DNA from: Flammeovirga sp. SJP92
GTDB taxonomy: Bacteria > Bacteroidota > Bacteroidia > Cytophagales > Flammeovirgaceae
Assembly: GCF_001583495.1 (NCBI RefSeq)
Contig: NZ_LQAQ01000012.1
Location: 1 to 64,000 of the forward strand
Length of the DNA: 64,000 bases
Reading direction: 5' to 3'
Every line of letters starts with the position of its first letter. Within the stretch, counting starts at the first letter, position 1. Both the position numbers and the translations under genes were made by a program. The notes under the pieces are model-generated. The model was given only the letters and a program-made list of their open reading frames with translations. It was not told where the DNA came from and did no database searches. Shown here piece by piece: positions 8,118 to 18,199 of the stretch.

Positions 8118-10649
8118 ATGGAAAAATTCAAAGGCATAGTACACCGCGTTACGTATCATAACAAAGAAAATGGATGGACAGTCATCAGGGTAAATCCTGC
8201 AGACAGACCTCATGAACAAATCACTGTTACGGTGCATCAAGCGAATGTTTTTGCGGGGGCTACCTTAGAATTTGAAGGAGAATGGACTACTCATCCTAAA
8301 TTCGGTGATCAATTTAAAGCTCATTCTACCATTGAGAAAAAGCCAGCAAGTTCGTCTGCTTTGGAGAAGTATATCGGTTCTGGGTTGATTTATGGTGTGG
8401 GGCCTAAAATTGCCAAACGGATTGTCAATCACTTCGGGAAAGATACTTTGGAAGTTTTTGAAGAGAACATTGAGCGGTTGACGGAAGTGACGGGAATTGC
8501 CACCACAAAACTGGATCAGATTAAAGCTTCATGGACAGAACACCGTGAAATCAGAAATGTGATGCTTTTCCTTCAAGAGTTTGGAGTAAGTACATTGTTC
8601 TCTGTCAAAATTTATAAGACTTATGGGAACGATGCGATCAAGATTCTAAAAGAAAATCCTTACCGCCTTTCGAAAGATATTTATGGAATTGGTTTTTTCT
8701 CTGCAGATAAAATTGCTTTGAGTATGGGAATTGCCAAGGACAGCCCTAAAAGAATGAGAGCGGCGATCAGTCATGTGCTTTCAGCAAGCCGAGAACAAGG
8801 GCATTGTTATCTTGAACTGGAAATCATTCATCAAAATGTAAAAGTATTACTCAAAGAAGATTTCAAAGAGCTGGTGATTTCTGAAATTGAGGCCATGGAA
8901 AAGGACAATGACCTCTGTACAAGAATGAAGCAAATGGGTGAATTGGAAGTCAAATGCTATTATTCTAAATCCCTTTTTTACGATGAATTGAATACTGCCA
9001 AGATTGTCAAATCCTTTTTAAAGGAGAAAGTAAATGTGGATGCTGAACGTGTAAAAAGATGGCTGGATTTATTCAATTCCAAACAGCAATTCCCTCTGAG
9101 TGATGAACAGTTTGATGCCGTTTACGGGGCAGTTCAGCAATCTTTTTCGATCTTAACCGGCGGACCTGGATGTGGTAAAACAACGACAACGAAAGCTTTG
9201 GTAAAATTACTTTTAGCCATGAAAAAGCGTGTTCTGTTAGCGGCTCCTACAGGTCGTTCGGCACAGCGTATGGGAGAAGTAATCGGAAGAGAAGCACAAA
9301 CCATTCACCGCCTATTAGTATGGCAACCCAATACAGGTCAATTCAAAAAGAACGAAGAAGACCCATTGGAAGTGGACTTTATCATTATCGATGAATGCTC
9401 TATGCTTGATATTTCCATTTCAGCTTCACTGCTCAAAGCCATTCCAAAATCTGCCCAAGTGCTCTTTATCGGCGACCCTAATCAGTTGCCTTCCGTGGGT
9501 GCTGGAAACGTGCTGAAAGATTTGATAGAAAGTGAAGTAGTGCCTTGTTTCCACCTTAAAAAAGTATTCCGTCAGGCACAAGAAAGTCAGATTATCAAGT
9601 TTGCCCATCAAATCATAAAACGACAAATTCCTAGAATAGAATCTCCTATCAACTCCCCTAAAATATGGGAAGAAAATATGGATTGCTTATTTATTGATTC
9701 GGATGAAGCGACAAAAGAGCAAACGCAATTCATCAAGAAAATGACGCAATCCATGAAGTATGTAATCCAAAACGAAGGAGTTGCTTTTGTCAAAGAAAAA
9801 GGTGCAAATGGAGAGGATGACACTTACAAATCCGTAATTCAAGAAGACGATATTTATATTCACAACACCTCTGAAAACGAGATTGAAGAAATCAGAAAAA
9901 CGGGCGGAAGATCTTTTGTATTCCATATTCCTAATCATTACTTGCACGCTGATTTACAGACTTTGATTCAATCAGAGGATCATGCATCTGCTCTGAAAAC
10001 AATCATGGAGGAAATTCACCCTTGGTCGAGTTTGCATTATGGATTTGTGGCTTCGGAAATGGTCGTTCGACTTTATGGCAAAACCATTAAAGAAAAGGTG
10101 GGTGCAAATTTAGAAACGCAAATTCTCACACCAATGACCGTAGGAAGTATGGGTGCTAGAAATTTGAATCAATTGGTACAAGCGACTTGCAACCCTGAAG
10201 CACAAGGGAAAGCGAGCCTTACGATAGGTGATCGTATTTTCAGAATGGGAGACCGAGTGATTCAAAAAAGAAACAACTACGACCTTGAAGTTTTCAACGG
10301 TGATATCGGCAAAATTTCATCTATAGACACTGCAAACGTTCAACTAGCTGTTGATTTTGGGACGAGTGAAAATGCCAAAACGGTGTATTATGAAAAGCAA
10401 GATATCATTGATCTTGACTTAGCGTATGCTATTACCATTCATAAATCTCAGGGTAGTGAATTTGACGTAGTAATCATCCCCGTTGTGATGCAACATTTCA
10501 ATATGCTCTATCAAAACTTGATTTACACGGCACTTACCAGGGCAAAGAAAATGGCAATTTTTGTGGGTACAAGAAAGGCTTTTGGTATTGCAGTGAGGAA
10601 TATTGATAATAGAGCGAGGAAGACGATGCTAAAGGAGATTTTGCAGTAA
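8118..10649 (+). CDS. RecD2-like SF1B DNA helicase
   Basis: An 843-residue protein. The N-terminal part (1-80) is OB-like ('GIVHRVTYHNKENGWTV'), followed by helix-hairpin-helix segments ('GSGLIYGVGPKIAKRIV' about 87-103; 'LTEVTGI'), as in RecD2. The helicase core follows: Walker A 'GGPGCGKTTT' (348-357), 'LAAPTGRSAQRM', Walker B/DExx 'FIIIDECSM' (421-429), 'FIGDPNQLPSVGAGNVL', 'VFRQAQES', and near the C-terminus 'YAITIHKSQGSEFD' and 'YTALTRAKK'. These are SF1B 5'-3' helicase motifs. It is about 100 residues longer than typical RecD2 because of an extra polar insert between 'VFRQA' and 'ILTPMTVGSMGARNLN'. It stands alone and faces the SNF2 gene, separated by a 36-nt perfect palindrome. It is likely a RecBC-independent helicase for repair or recombination. 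Confidence 0.9.
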   Translation: MEKFKGIVHRVTYHNKENGWTVIRVNPADRPHEQITVTVHQANVFAGATLEFEGEWTTHPKFGDQFKAHSTIEKKPASSSALEKYIGSGLIYGVGPKIAKRIVNHFGKDTLEVFEENIERLTEVTGIATTKLDQIKASWTEHREIRNVMLFLQEFGVSTLFSVKIYKTYGNDAIKILKENPYRLSKDIYGIGFFSADKIALSMGIAKDSPKRMRAAISHVLSASREQGHCYLELEIIHQNVKVLLKEDFKELVISEIEAMEKDNDLCTRMKQMGELEVKCYYSKSLFYDELNTAKIVKSFLKEKVNVDAERVKRWLDLFNSKQQFPLSDEQFDAVYGAVQQSFSILTGGPGCGKTTTTKALVKLLLAMKKRVLLAAPTGRSAQRMGEVIGREAQTIHRLLVWQPNTGQFKKNEEDPLEVDFIIIDECSMLDISISASLLKAIPKSAQVLFIGDPNQLPSVGAGNVLKDLIESEVVPCFHLKKVFRQAQESQIIKFAHQIIKRQIPRIESPINSPKIWEENMDCLFIDSDEATKEQTQFIKKMTQSMKYVIQNEGVAFVKEKGANGEDDTYKSVIQEDDIYIHNTSENEIEEIRKTGGRSFVFHIPNHYLHADLQTLIQSEDHASALKTIMEEIHPWSSLHYGFVASEMVVRLYGKTIKEKVGANLETQILTPMTVGSMGARNLNQLVQATCNPEAQGKASLTIGDRIFRMGDRVIQKRNNYDLEVFNGDIGKISSIDTANVQLAVDFGTSENAKTVYYEKQDIIDLDLAYAITIHKSQGSEFDVVIIPVVMQHFNMLYQNLIYTALTRAKKMAIFVGTRKAFGIAVRNIDNRARKTMLKEILQ

Positions 10650-10672
10650 AAGCCTAGTACTATATTCTGCAT

Positions 10673-10708
10673 ATCATTAGCCCACGATTTAAATCGTGGG
10701 CTAATGAT
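10673..10708. repeat. 36-nt perfect palindrome between convergent genes
   Basis: Arms of 18 nt (ATCATTAGCCCACGATTT and its exact reverse complement) meet without a loop. It lies between the 3' ends of the RecD2-like and SNF2 genes. There is no clear T-run (TTTT only after 10710), so it could act as a bidirectional terminator or be a single REP-like hairpin; its AGCCCA...TGGGCT frame resembles the hairpins at 32877-33055. Confidence 0.75.
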
Positions 10709-10724
10709 GTTTTAAAAGTTACGA

Positions 10725-13571
10725 TTATTCTATCTCTGATAATTTCACCATCTCTTTCAATTCAGCATCACTTAAGTTGCCAATCCAAGTTTCCCCTTCG
10801 GCTACAGTAAGGTCTGATAGTTCTTTTTTACTTTGGATCATTTTGTCGATTTTCTCCTCGATTGTTCCCTTACAAATCATGCGATGTACCATCACATTTT
10901 TATTTTGCCCGATACGGTAAGCCCTATCTGTTGCTTGTGCTTCCACCGCCGGATTCCACCACAGATCAAAATGAATTACATGATTAGCCGCCGTAAGGTT
11001 TAAGCCTGTCCCTGCCGCTTTTAAAGAGAGAATAAATATGTTATCCGTTCGGTTATCTTGGAAATTGGACACCATTTCATCCCTATTTTTTCTCGATGAA
11101 CCACCATGCAAGAATTGCGGTTTCTTCTTCATTCGGTCTTCAATCCACTTTTGTAATAGATCTCCCATGGTTTTGTATTGCGTAAAAATCAATACCTTCT
11201 CCCCTTTCTGAACAATCTCTTCTACCAATTCAAACAGACGTTGTACTTTGGTAGAATGCATCGGGTCTTCTTCCTGATTACTCTTCAGTAATAAGTTAGG
11301 ATGATCGCACACTTGTTTCAAACCAAGCATCATTTTGAGCACCATTCCTCTTCTCGCACTTCCATCATTCTTTTCAATCTCTTCTAATGCGGATTGCACA
11401 AATTCCTCATATACCACCACTTGTTCAGGTGCTAGGTTGATAAACTGATTTTTCTCGATTTTATCCGGCAAATCAGAAATAATGCTCTTGTCCGTTTTCA
11501 CCCTTCTTAAAATAAAAGGCTGAGTGATTTTTTTGAATCGTTCCAATACCTTAAAGTCTTTGTCTTGCTGTATTGGCTTTGCAATGTTTTTGGAGAAATT
11601 AGACAGCGTTCCCAAGTAGCCTTTGTTGGCAAAATCCATGACCGACCAGTATTCCGACAGGCGGTTTTCTACCGGCGTACCACTCATACCTATATAAGTA
11701 TCAGCTTTGATAGACTTAATTAATTTGGTTTGCTGGGTGGCAGTATTCTTAATATTCTGTGCTTCATCAATCACCATCACCGCCCATTTCAACTTCTTCA
11801 GTTCGTCTTTAGAATTACGCACCATACCGTAAGTCGTAATCAAAACATCAAAATCATCTGCAAATTTTCGTTTTGCTCCATGATATACAAAAGCTGAAAG
11901 ATCCGGAGCAAAACGTTCGATTTCTGATTCCCAGTTGGTCAATAAACTAGTAGGCACGACAATCAACGCTTTCTTGCTTTTAAAGTAATTTTCGGTCTTC
12001 AATTTCAACAGCAAAGTGATCACTTGAAGGGTTTTCCCTAACCCCATATCATCAGCAATCAAACTACCAAAACCTACCTTAGTATTGCGGTACATCCACT
12101 CGAAACCCGCTTTCTGATAAGGTCTCAATGTCGCTTGAAGCCCTTCCGGTTCATGAATTTCTTTTACATCGGTTATCTGACGGATTCCTTTCTTCAATTC
12201 ATTGGAAAACGTCAATGGACTGCCTTGAATCTCTTCAGAAAATAAAGCTTGACTGATTTCATTAGCTTTAAAAGCAGGAGGCGTTTCCAACTCTTTCAAT
12301 AACTGTTTCAGCTCTTTTTGATCAAAAAGAACATACTGATTATTTACTTTCACCAAGCCTGACAGATGAGCGTATTTTTTCATAAACTCTTCTCTAGAAA
12401 TTTGCTCATCACCCAAAGCCACCTGCCATTTGAACCTCAACAACTTCTGTAAATCCATAAAACTTTCGACTCCTTCATCTACTGACTCCGAAGTATCAGC
12501 TTTCAATGACTTGCCCGGTTGTAATATTTTTCTCAATACCTTCGGCATCATCAAGTTGATTCCTAATAATTCTATTACAGGAAAAATATCGAATAATACA
12601 CTGACGATTTCAACATTGTCATACATCAACGGCATTTGTCCTTTGGAATTGATATGCTCTTTTAATGCCGGAAAATAAGACGCCACCAAGAGTAAATCCT
12701 GCAACAGATCAAACTTGAAAGCTTTGTATTTTTCATCCTTCCAAAAAGTTGCCAATGCAATAGGTTCCAATGCCTCTCCCTCCTTCTCTATCATTACATT
12801 GACGTAATAATTTTCGTCTACCTCTTGTAGCTGAATTACAGGAACGTATTCTTTATGTACAATCTGAAATTTCTGTAACCACTGATTAATACTTCTTGGC
12901 ACTTCTATCTCTCCAACACCATTAAATTGTTCTTTTCTATTATAGAAAAAGAGATTCAAAAGACGACCTTCTGCATTTAACAGCACCGTATCTTTTGATA
13001 AAAAATCTTGTAGAAATAAATGACACAACACATTTACTCCTTCTTTTTTACTCAAATGCTTTACTCCAGTGCTCGTTTTTACTGAGATATTCTGATGCAA
13101 CAAATGTTCTTGTACTTCTTCTATCACCGCCTTTACTTCCTTAGAAAAAGTAGCAGGTACCCACTGAATAAAATAATCCTCGTCCCGTTGTAATAATCTT
13201 GGAAAAAACGCCCCTTTATTCAACAATTTCAAACACAAAAGATAGATATTTCTCAATTGCCGAATAAACAACGGAAACTGATTTTTCTCCTCCTCTTCCA
13301 TCTGAGTGATGATATTCAATAACTCTTTTTGTGGTGCTTCTTTTGATGAGAAAACAGGAAAGAATTGATTATTTTCTAAGCCTAAAACCGACCATAAGTT
13401 AAGTGTCTCATCAAAAACCAAGTTGACCGTATCCTTATTTTTGATTTTCTCCAACAAGTCCTCATTCCTTCCCACCTTTATTTCCTTCTTGGTCAGTCGG
13501 TGTACTTTTTGGTAATTTTTATATAGTACATTTTTAAAATCACCTTCCGAAAAATGCGGTTTTTCTTCCAA
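10725..13571 (-). CDS. SNF2-family DEAD/DEAH helicase, N-terminus disrupted
   Basis: About 948 residues are open from a TTG codon at 13571. The C-terminal half is a complete SNF2 ATPase: Walker A 'DDMGLGKT' (about residue 507), 'VIDEAQNIKN' (about 604), 'MSGTPVENRLSEYWS', 'TQPFILRRVK', 'IFTQYKTMGDLL', 'SLKAAGTGLNLTAANHVIH' and 'ATDRAYRIGQ' (about 886). The N-terminal 480 residues are the poorly conserved region preceding SNF2_N in bacterial SNF2 proteins. No ATG starts the frame. Upstream, an ATG at 13667 opens a same-frame peptide (MSDISELEAIVNRW) that hits TAG at 13619-13617, while the +1-shifted frame between reads 'DQLDFSALPDLTREC' and runs into this frame at a T6 run (13570-13575). The natural start is probably 13667 with two compensating frameshifts. 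A paralogue lies at 48184-51099. Confidence 0.85.
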   Translation of the reverse strand: MEEKPHFSEGDFKNVLYKNYQKVHRLTKKEIKVGRNEDLLEKIKNKDTVNLVFDETLNLWSVLGLENNQFFPVFSSKEAPQKELLNIITQMEEEEKNQFPLFIRQLRNIYLLCLKLLNKGAFFPRLLQRDEDYFIQWVPATFSKEVKAVIEEVQEHLLHQNISVKTSTGVKHLSKKEGVNVLCHLFLQDFLSKDTVLLNAEGRLLNLFFYNRKEQFNGVGEIEVPRSINQWLQKFQIVHKEYVPVIQLQEVDENYYVNVMIEKEGEALEPIALATFWKDEKYKAFKFDLLQDLLLVASYFPALKEHINSKGQMPLMYDNVEIVSVLFDIFPVIELLGINLMMPKVLRKILQPGKSLKADTSESVDEGVESFMDLQKLLRFKWQVALGDEQISREEFMKKYAHLSGLVKVNNQYVLFDQKELKQLLKELETPPAFKANEISQALFSEEIQGSPLTFSNELKKGIRQITDVKEIHEPEGLQATLRPYQKAGFEWMYRNTKVGFGSLIADDMGLGKTLQVITLLLKLKTENYFKSKKALIVVPTSLLTNWESEIERFAPDLSAFVYHGAKRKFADDFDVLITTYGMVRNSKDELKKLKWAVMVIDEAQNIKNTATQQTKLIKSIKADTYIGMSGTPVENRLSEYWSVMDFANKGYLGTLSNFSKNIAKPIQQDKDFKVLERFKKITQPFILRRVKTDKSIISDLPDKIEKNQFINLAPEQVVVYEEFVQSALEEIEKNDGSARRGMVLKMMLGLKQVCDHPNLLLKSNQEEDPMHSTKVQRLFELVEEIVQKGEKVLIFTQYKTMGDLLQKWIEDRMKKKPQFLHGGSSRKNRDEMVSNFQDNRTDNIFILSLKAAGTGLNLTAANHVIHFDLWWNPAVEAQATDRAYRIGQNKNVMVHRMICKGTIEEKIDKMIQSKKELSDLTVAEGETWIGNLSDAELKEMVKLSEIE

Positions 13572-13695
13572 AAAAGTAAAAACACTCGCGTGTCAAATCC
13601 GGTAAGGCAGAGAAATCTAATTGATCCAGCGATTGACAATCGCTTCTAATTCGGATATATCAGACATTATTTTTTTTAAAATTTACAACTACAAA

Positions 13696-14553
13696 TCAAC
13701 CCTCTCCCCCAATCAAAACCTCCTGCTCCAAACACTTTTTATGATGATGAAATAGATCAACCAACCTTTTCATCCTTTCATCTTCTACACTTAATTTTCT
13801 TTTATTCAACTGAAGATCATACAAATTCCTATTCCCATATTTCTGGAGCAATTCTTTGATATTTGGAGGGATAAAGAAAGAAGCCCTTTCTCCTAAATAC
13901 TTATGATATTCATTTTGGAAAATGCCAATTCCTTCAAAGTCAAAATCGCCGAAATGAAGGTAGGAATTGGGAATGGATTGAAGCCATTGTATCAAATCTT
14001 TGGATTGGGATTGAGGATAACGACTGACAAATAAAACCTTTTGATCTTCAAAAAGATACTTTTGTTGTTCGATCATTTTAAAGTTTTCGGCATTCTCAAC
14101 TCCTACTATTGTAATCTCCTTATCTAAAGTGAAATTTTCATAATCGCTGATAAAAACAAAGCTCCCAAAAGCAGGTTGAAGTATCAATTCCTCTCCATTT
14201 AAAACTGCTGAAATAGGCTCATAGCAATTCACCAAAAAGCCTTTAAAAGTTCTTATTTTGGTGGATTTAGAATTAGAAGACACTTTGGTGTTATCGGCTC
14301 TACTCTCTCCAGTTTTGAAATTATCTATGTAGGCCAAAAGGTCATTTATTCCCAATTGATTTTTTAAATAAAATTTCAATTGAGAAGGATCTTTGCAGGC
14401 TATTTTACGTCTTGTTCGTCCTTGAGTAGAAGATTGTAAAATACCATCTTGAAGCATTTGTTCAAAAGGTGCTCCTTTCAATTGACTCCCCGAAATCACT
14501 TCTCCTTGACTTAATTGTAATAACTTTTTGGCTTTACTTTCAGATAACTTCAT
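13696..14553 (-). CDS. jetD: Wadjet JetD-like Toprim nuclease subunit
   Basis: A 285-residue protein, last gene of the four-gene condensin operon. A Toprim-like core is visible in the second half: 'ITIVGVENAENF' with Glu153, and 'HFGDFDFEGIGIF' with the Asp203-x-Asp205 pair, as in topoisomerase VI-type Toprim nucleases and JetD. The N-terminal 130 residues look like a winged-helix/adaptor region ('LQDGILQSSTQGRTRRK'). In Wadjet systems JetD is the nuclease that cuts circular plasmid DNA after loop extrusion by JetABC. The protein is shorter than most described JetD proteins (about 350-400 residues). Its ATG overlaps the jetC stop as TAATG, implying translational coupling. The symbol is assigned by synteny and active-site motifs; the subtype is not determined. 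Confidence 0.82.
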   Translation of the reverse strand: MKLSESKAKKLLQLSQGEVISGSQLKGAPFEQMLQDGILQSSTQGRTRRKIACKDPSQLKFYLKNQLGINDLLAYIDNFKTGESRADNTKVSSNSKSTKIRTFKGFLVNCYEPISAVLNGEELILQPAFGSFVFISDYENFTLDKEITIVGVENAENFKMIEQQKYLFEDQKVLFVSRYPQSQSKDLIQWLQSIPNSYLHFGDFDFEGIGIFQNEYHKYLGERASFFIPPNIKELLQKYGNRNLYDLQLNKRKLSVEDERMKRLVDLFHHHKKCLEQEVLIGGEG

Positions 14554-17500
14554 TACGCTTTAGAGATAATTTGTCGAACCATCGTTTTATGCCCTGCCAC
14601 TTTATCCAAATGATAAATATGACCATAATCCAACTGATTATTTGTTTCAGGCGATCCGTTCAATACTATAATGTTTCGTTCATTGGCAAACCTCAACAAG
14701 CCTTTCACGTTGGTAGAGTGCAATTTTCCAATCTCATCCATAATGATATGCAATTGGAATTCTTTAAACTTCCTCGAAGCACCTTCCTTAAAGACATTCA
14801 ATAACATGATATTCAACATGGCTTTTACCAAAATATCTGTTCCTTCAGAACCCACATTTTTCAGTTTCTCAATCCAACCAGTATCGTTGCCATTCTCTTC
14901 TATTTTAAATAAAATATGAATGGTATCCGACAACAACAATTTCCCAGTTTTTGATTTTCCTATTTCATCTTTCAGGTACTTCAACAGCTTGACGGCATTC
15001 CTATTGATCTTATTCAAATCTTTGTTCTGAGTAAAAAGATTTGCAACACCTAAAGAACTATTATTCTCTTCCTGAAACTCCTTGATTCTCTTCAAAACAC
15101 TGATAATTGGATTTCTACTTTCCTCCAATTTCAGCTCAATATTAGTGACTGCACTAACAAAGTTCTTCAGCTTAAAGTCCTTATTGATCTTTTTAATGAC
15201 TTGATCTATCTCTGCCGTTTTCTTTAAAAGATCCTGAGTTTCTGTACCGAAAATATTGATGATATTGGCAAATCGTTCATTGAAAATTTTCTCTATTTCT
15301 GAAATCTTATCCTCACGAACAAACTCTTTCAGTCGCTCACCAGTATCTCTTACGCCTTTACTTTCTAATTCCTCTACAGATGGGAATTTAAGCACTGAGT
15401 TGATTGTAAACTTCCCTAAGTAATTTTTCAGTTTGGTGTAAAGCGTGTTTTTCTTTTCCTCCAAAGTATCAAAGGTCTGATACACTTTTCGATGCAGTTC
15501 ATCAAAAGTCAAATCTCCTTCCAATGAAGTTACCGTAGTTGCATATTCTTCCAACGCAATCAGCTTATCATCGTCTTTCTGATCTGCATAAATCTTGAGC
15601 TCTGCTTCATACATTTGGATAGATTGATTGATCTTGAAAAGCTGTTGTTTTACTTCTTTATGCTTCTCTTCTAAAACATTCAAAGAATTAGAAAATTCAG
15701 CCACCAAATTATTGAGCTTTTCTTCTTCATGAAGCATTTCATTTTCAAACGTTTTCTGCTTGTCGATAAACTCACGCTTGTCTTTATCATATTCAAAAAC
15801 CAATTGCTGATGTTTTTGAATATAGTCTAACTCTGCTTTATGATTTTTAATTTGAAGCGACAGTTTTTCAAGGTGTTGTTTATCCACTCCTTTTCCAGAG
15901 AGTTCCTCATTTTTCTGTTCAATCAGTTCTTCAATTTCATTTCTAATCTCCTGTTTATAGTTTTCGATCGCTAATCGTAGTCCGTTTTCTTTCTCTTGAA
16001 AATCCTTTTTAAACTGATTCAAACGTCTTGTTTTTTCTTTACGCTTGACCTCTTTCTGTTGCTTTACTCCTTCCTCAAACGAACTTAATTGTTGTTTTAA
16101 TTCTTCCAGCTGAAGCTGAATGCCCTTCAAATCTTTATTAAGCTGAACTAATTGTAATTCCTTTTCTTTCTGTCCTTTTTCTTTCCACTCTTCCAATAAA
16201 ACTTCTTGGCGTTCCTTTTCCTTTTTATTTTTCTTAATGGTATTATTGGACACCTCCACAAAGGTCTTCAGCTTATTAATTTGAGGCTGATATTTTTTCT
16301 TTAGGTTTTGTTCTTTCTTGATTAACCCCTGATCTAATTCACTCGACTCCTTCCTTACTTTTTCAATCTCACCTAATGTATCTTTCAACTGTTCCTCCAA
16401 TAGCGACAATGAAAAAGATTTTCCTTCTATCGTTTTCAAATCAATACCTACTCCATAAAATGAAGTAGCTAACTGCTCTAATACCTGAGGGTTAAGTTCA
16501 TCATGAAATAATAAATCTTGATCAATAACTTTACCGATATTCTCTGACCAATCTTTTTTATAATTCGTCAACCAAGCCAAAAGGGTGTGATTGTATTTTT
16601 GAATTTTACCCTCTAAATCCTTTTTCGTTTGAGTCAGTTGCTCAAAACGCTGATTCAAATTAGCTCGTTCATTTTCAACCTCTTTTTGATAGATTTCTAA
16701 TTCATGCGTCCAGCTGATACGAAGTCCCTCTATTTCCTGTTCAGACTTCAGCACTTCTTGTGCTAATGTATTCGTTTCCTCTATTCCTTTTTGAAGTAGC
16801 TTTTTTACTTGTTCAATTTCAGATTGATAAAATTGCTTATTTCTACACTCATTGATCTCAATTTGTTTCTCCGATTTGTTGTTTTGAACTGTAGAAAAGT
16901 GTTCTTGTAAAGCAATTCTTTTGTCAGCATTGGTCTCATCCAACTGATCAAATAATTGTTCGTACTCTTGATTTAAACCTCTCTCCTGCTCAATTAATTT
17001 ATCTTTCAACTCACCTATTGAAGCCTCTTTCTGCTGAATAAATACAGATTGTTCTGCTTCCTTTTGAGCTTGGAGTGATTTGTATTTCACTTCTATATCT
17101 TGATACTGACTAGTAAGCGAAGACTCTTCTGATTCAAGATTTTTAAGTTTGATTGCAATACTTGGACGCTCTTTTACTCGACGTTCTACCTCATGAATAT
17201 TTTGAGATTGATAATACTTTTTCTTTTCTCTCGTCTTTTTAAGATTATCCCTTAATACACTGATTTTTGAAACTATCGTCTCTTTCCTTTTAGAATGCAA
17301 CGACATTTCATGAGCTATTTTATCACTCAACTTCACCTCATTTTGAGAAAGTAGATCTGCATTATCTTTTAAGGCAGGTAATTGATCATTCAACCATTTT
17401 TCTCTGCTGTACAACTGACTATACAAAGAATACAACTGACTATCCACATCATCTAATTCGAGTAAAACCTCAAAAGATTGCTCTAAAATTTTTACATTTT

Positions 17501-18197
17501 TATCCTTTTTATATTCATCAATATCATTCAATTGTTCTTCAAAATCATATAAGTGATGACTGTAAGTATTCAGATCAATGTACTTTTCTTCACTGTCCAA
17601 TGAATCAATAATAATTTTCTGAATATCGTCTGCCGAAACATCTGCATTGAGGTATACACTCTGAATCGTTTTATAAATAGTACCGTATTGCTTCGTTTCT
17701 AGTAAATTGTATTTTTTGAATTCCCTTTGATTCTGTTGAGCACCATAAATGATATCACGATAAGTAGTATAATTATCGATTACCTTTGAAAGTCCAATTC
17801 CCTCTTTATCTAAAACCCCTCTGATCTGATTCCAATGATTGAAAACTTCCCCATTTTCAGTCATAAAAAATCGCTTTTCAAAACGACTATCAAAGAATCG
17901 AAATTGTACTTTAGACTGAGCACGAAACAGCACTACACAAAAACTTCCTCTTTCCGTCGCTACCTCATAAATGATATAAGAATTATCATTTTTCAAATAC
18001 CAATTAACAAAACGAGTTTGTTCCCTTTTAATGCCCAGCTTTTTGGTATCCGCATTATAAAAGAATAATAACGTTCTAAGAATTGTACTTTTCCCTACTC
18101 CTTGCGTACCACCAAAATGACAATTACTGTCCAATTCTATTTCTGCATAAGGAATATTCGCACAATGGATTAATATAACTTTATTGAGGGTTCTCAT
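14553..18197 (-). CDS. jetC: Wadjet JetC / MksB-like SMC ATPase
   Basis: A 1214-residue SMC-like protein. Walker A is 'GGTQGVGKST' (residues 29-38) in an N-terminal ATPase lobe. Long Lys/Glu/Gln-rich coiled coils fill roughly residues 270-950 with a break in the middle ('ATSFYGVGIDLKTIEGKSFS') that may be the hinge. The C-terminal lobe carries an ABC-signature-like 'NVGSEGTDILVKAM' (from 1116), Walker B 'LHIIMDEIGKL' (Asp1149/Glu1150 region) and 'IIVLNGSPE'. In MukB/MksB/JetC proteins ATP binding drives head dimerisation and DNA loop extrusion. The ATG follows the jetB stop by 2 nt and its TAA overlaps the jetD ATG. Complete, with no frameshift seen. Confidence 0.9.
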   Translation of the reverse strand: MRTLNKVILIHCANIPYAEIELDSNCHFGGTQGVGKSTILRTLLFFYNADTKKLGIKREQTRFVNWYLKNDNSYIIYEVATERGSFCVVLFRAQSKVQFRFFDSRFEKRFFMTENGEVFNHWNQIRGVLDKEGIGLSKVIDNYTTYRDIIYGAQQNQREFKKYNLLETKQYGTIYKTIQSVYLNADVSADDIQKIIIDSLDSEEKYIDLNTYSHHLYDFEEQLNDIDEYKKDKNVKILEQSFEVLLELDDVDSQLYSLYSQLYSREKWLNDQLPALKDNADLLSQNEVKLSDKIAHEMSLHSKRKETIVSKISVLRDNLKKTREKKKYYQSQNIHEVERRVKERPSIAIKLKNLESEESSLTSQYQDIEVKYKSLQAQKEAEQSVFIQQKEASIGELKDKLIEQERGLNQEYEQLFDQLDETNADKRIALQEHFSTVQNNKSEKQIEINECRNKQFYQSEIEQVKKLLQKGIEETNTLAQEVLKSEQEIEGLRISWTHELEIYQKEVENERANLNQRFEQLTQTKKDLEGKIQKYNHTLLAWLTNYKKDWSENIGKVIDQDLLFHDELNPQVLEQLATSFYGVGIDLKTIEGKSFSLSLLEEQLKDTLGEIEKVRKESSELDQGLIKKEQNLKKKYQPQINKLKTFVEVSNNTIKKNKKEKERQEVLLEEWKEKGQKEKELQLVQLNKDLKGIQLQLEELKQQLSSFEEGVKQQKEVKRKEKTRRLNQFKKDFQEKENGLRLAIENYKQEIRNEIEELIEQKNEELSGKGVDKQHLEKLSLQIKNHKAELDYIQKHQQLVFEYDKDKREFIDKQKTFENEMLHEEEKLNNLVAEFSNSLNVLEEKHKEVKQQLFKINQSIQMYEAELKIYADQKDDDKLIALEEYATTVTSLEGDLTFDELHRKVYQTFDTLEEKKNTLYTKLKNYLGKFTINSVLKFPSVEELESKGVRDTGERLKEFVREDKISEIEKIFNERFANIINIFGTETQDLLKKTAEIDQVIKKINKDFKLKNFVSAVTNIELKLEESRNPIISVLKRIKEFQEENNSSLGVANLFTQNKDLNKINRNAVKLLKYLKDEIGKSKTGKLLLSDTIHILFKIEENGNDTGWIEKLKNVGSEGTDILVKAMLNIMLLNVFKEGASRKFKEFQLHIIMDEIGKLHSTNVKGLLRFANERNIIVLNGSPETNNQLDYGHIYHLDKVAGHKTMVRQIISKA

Positions 18198-18199
18198 GT

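Noticed and set aside
14469-14919. rightward frames antisense to the jetC/jetD junction
   Set aside because: Both are shadows of conserved Wadjet coding sequence without their own start context.
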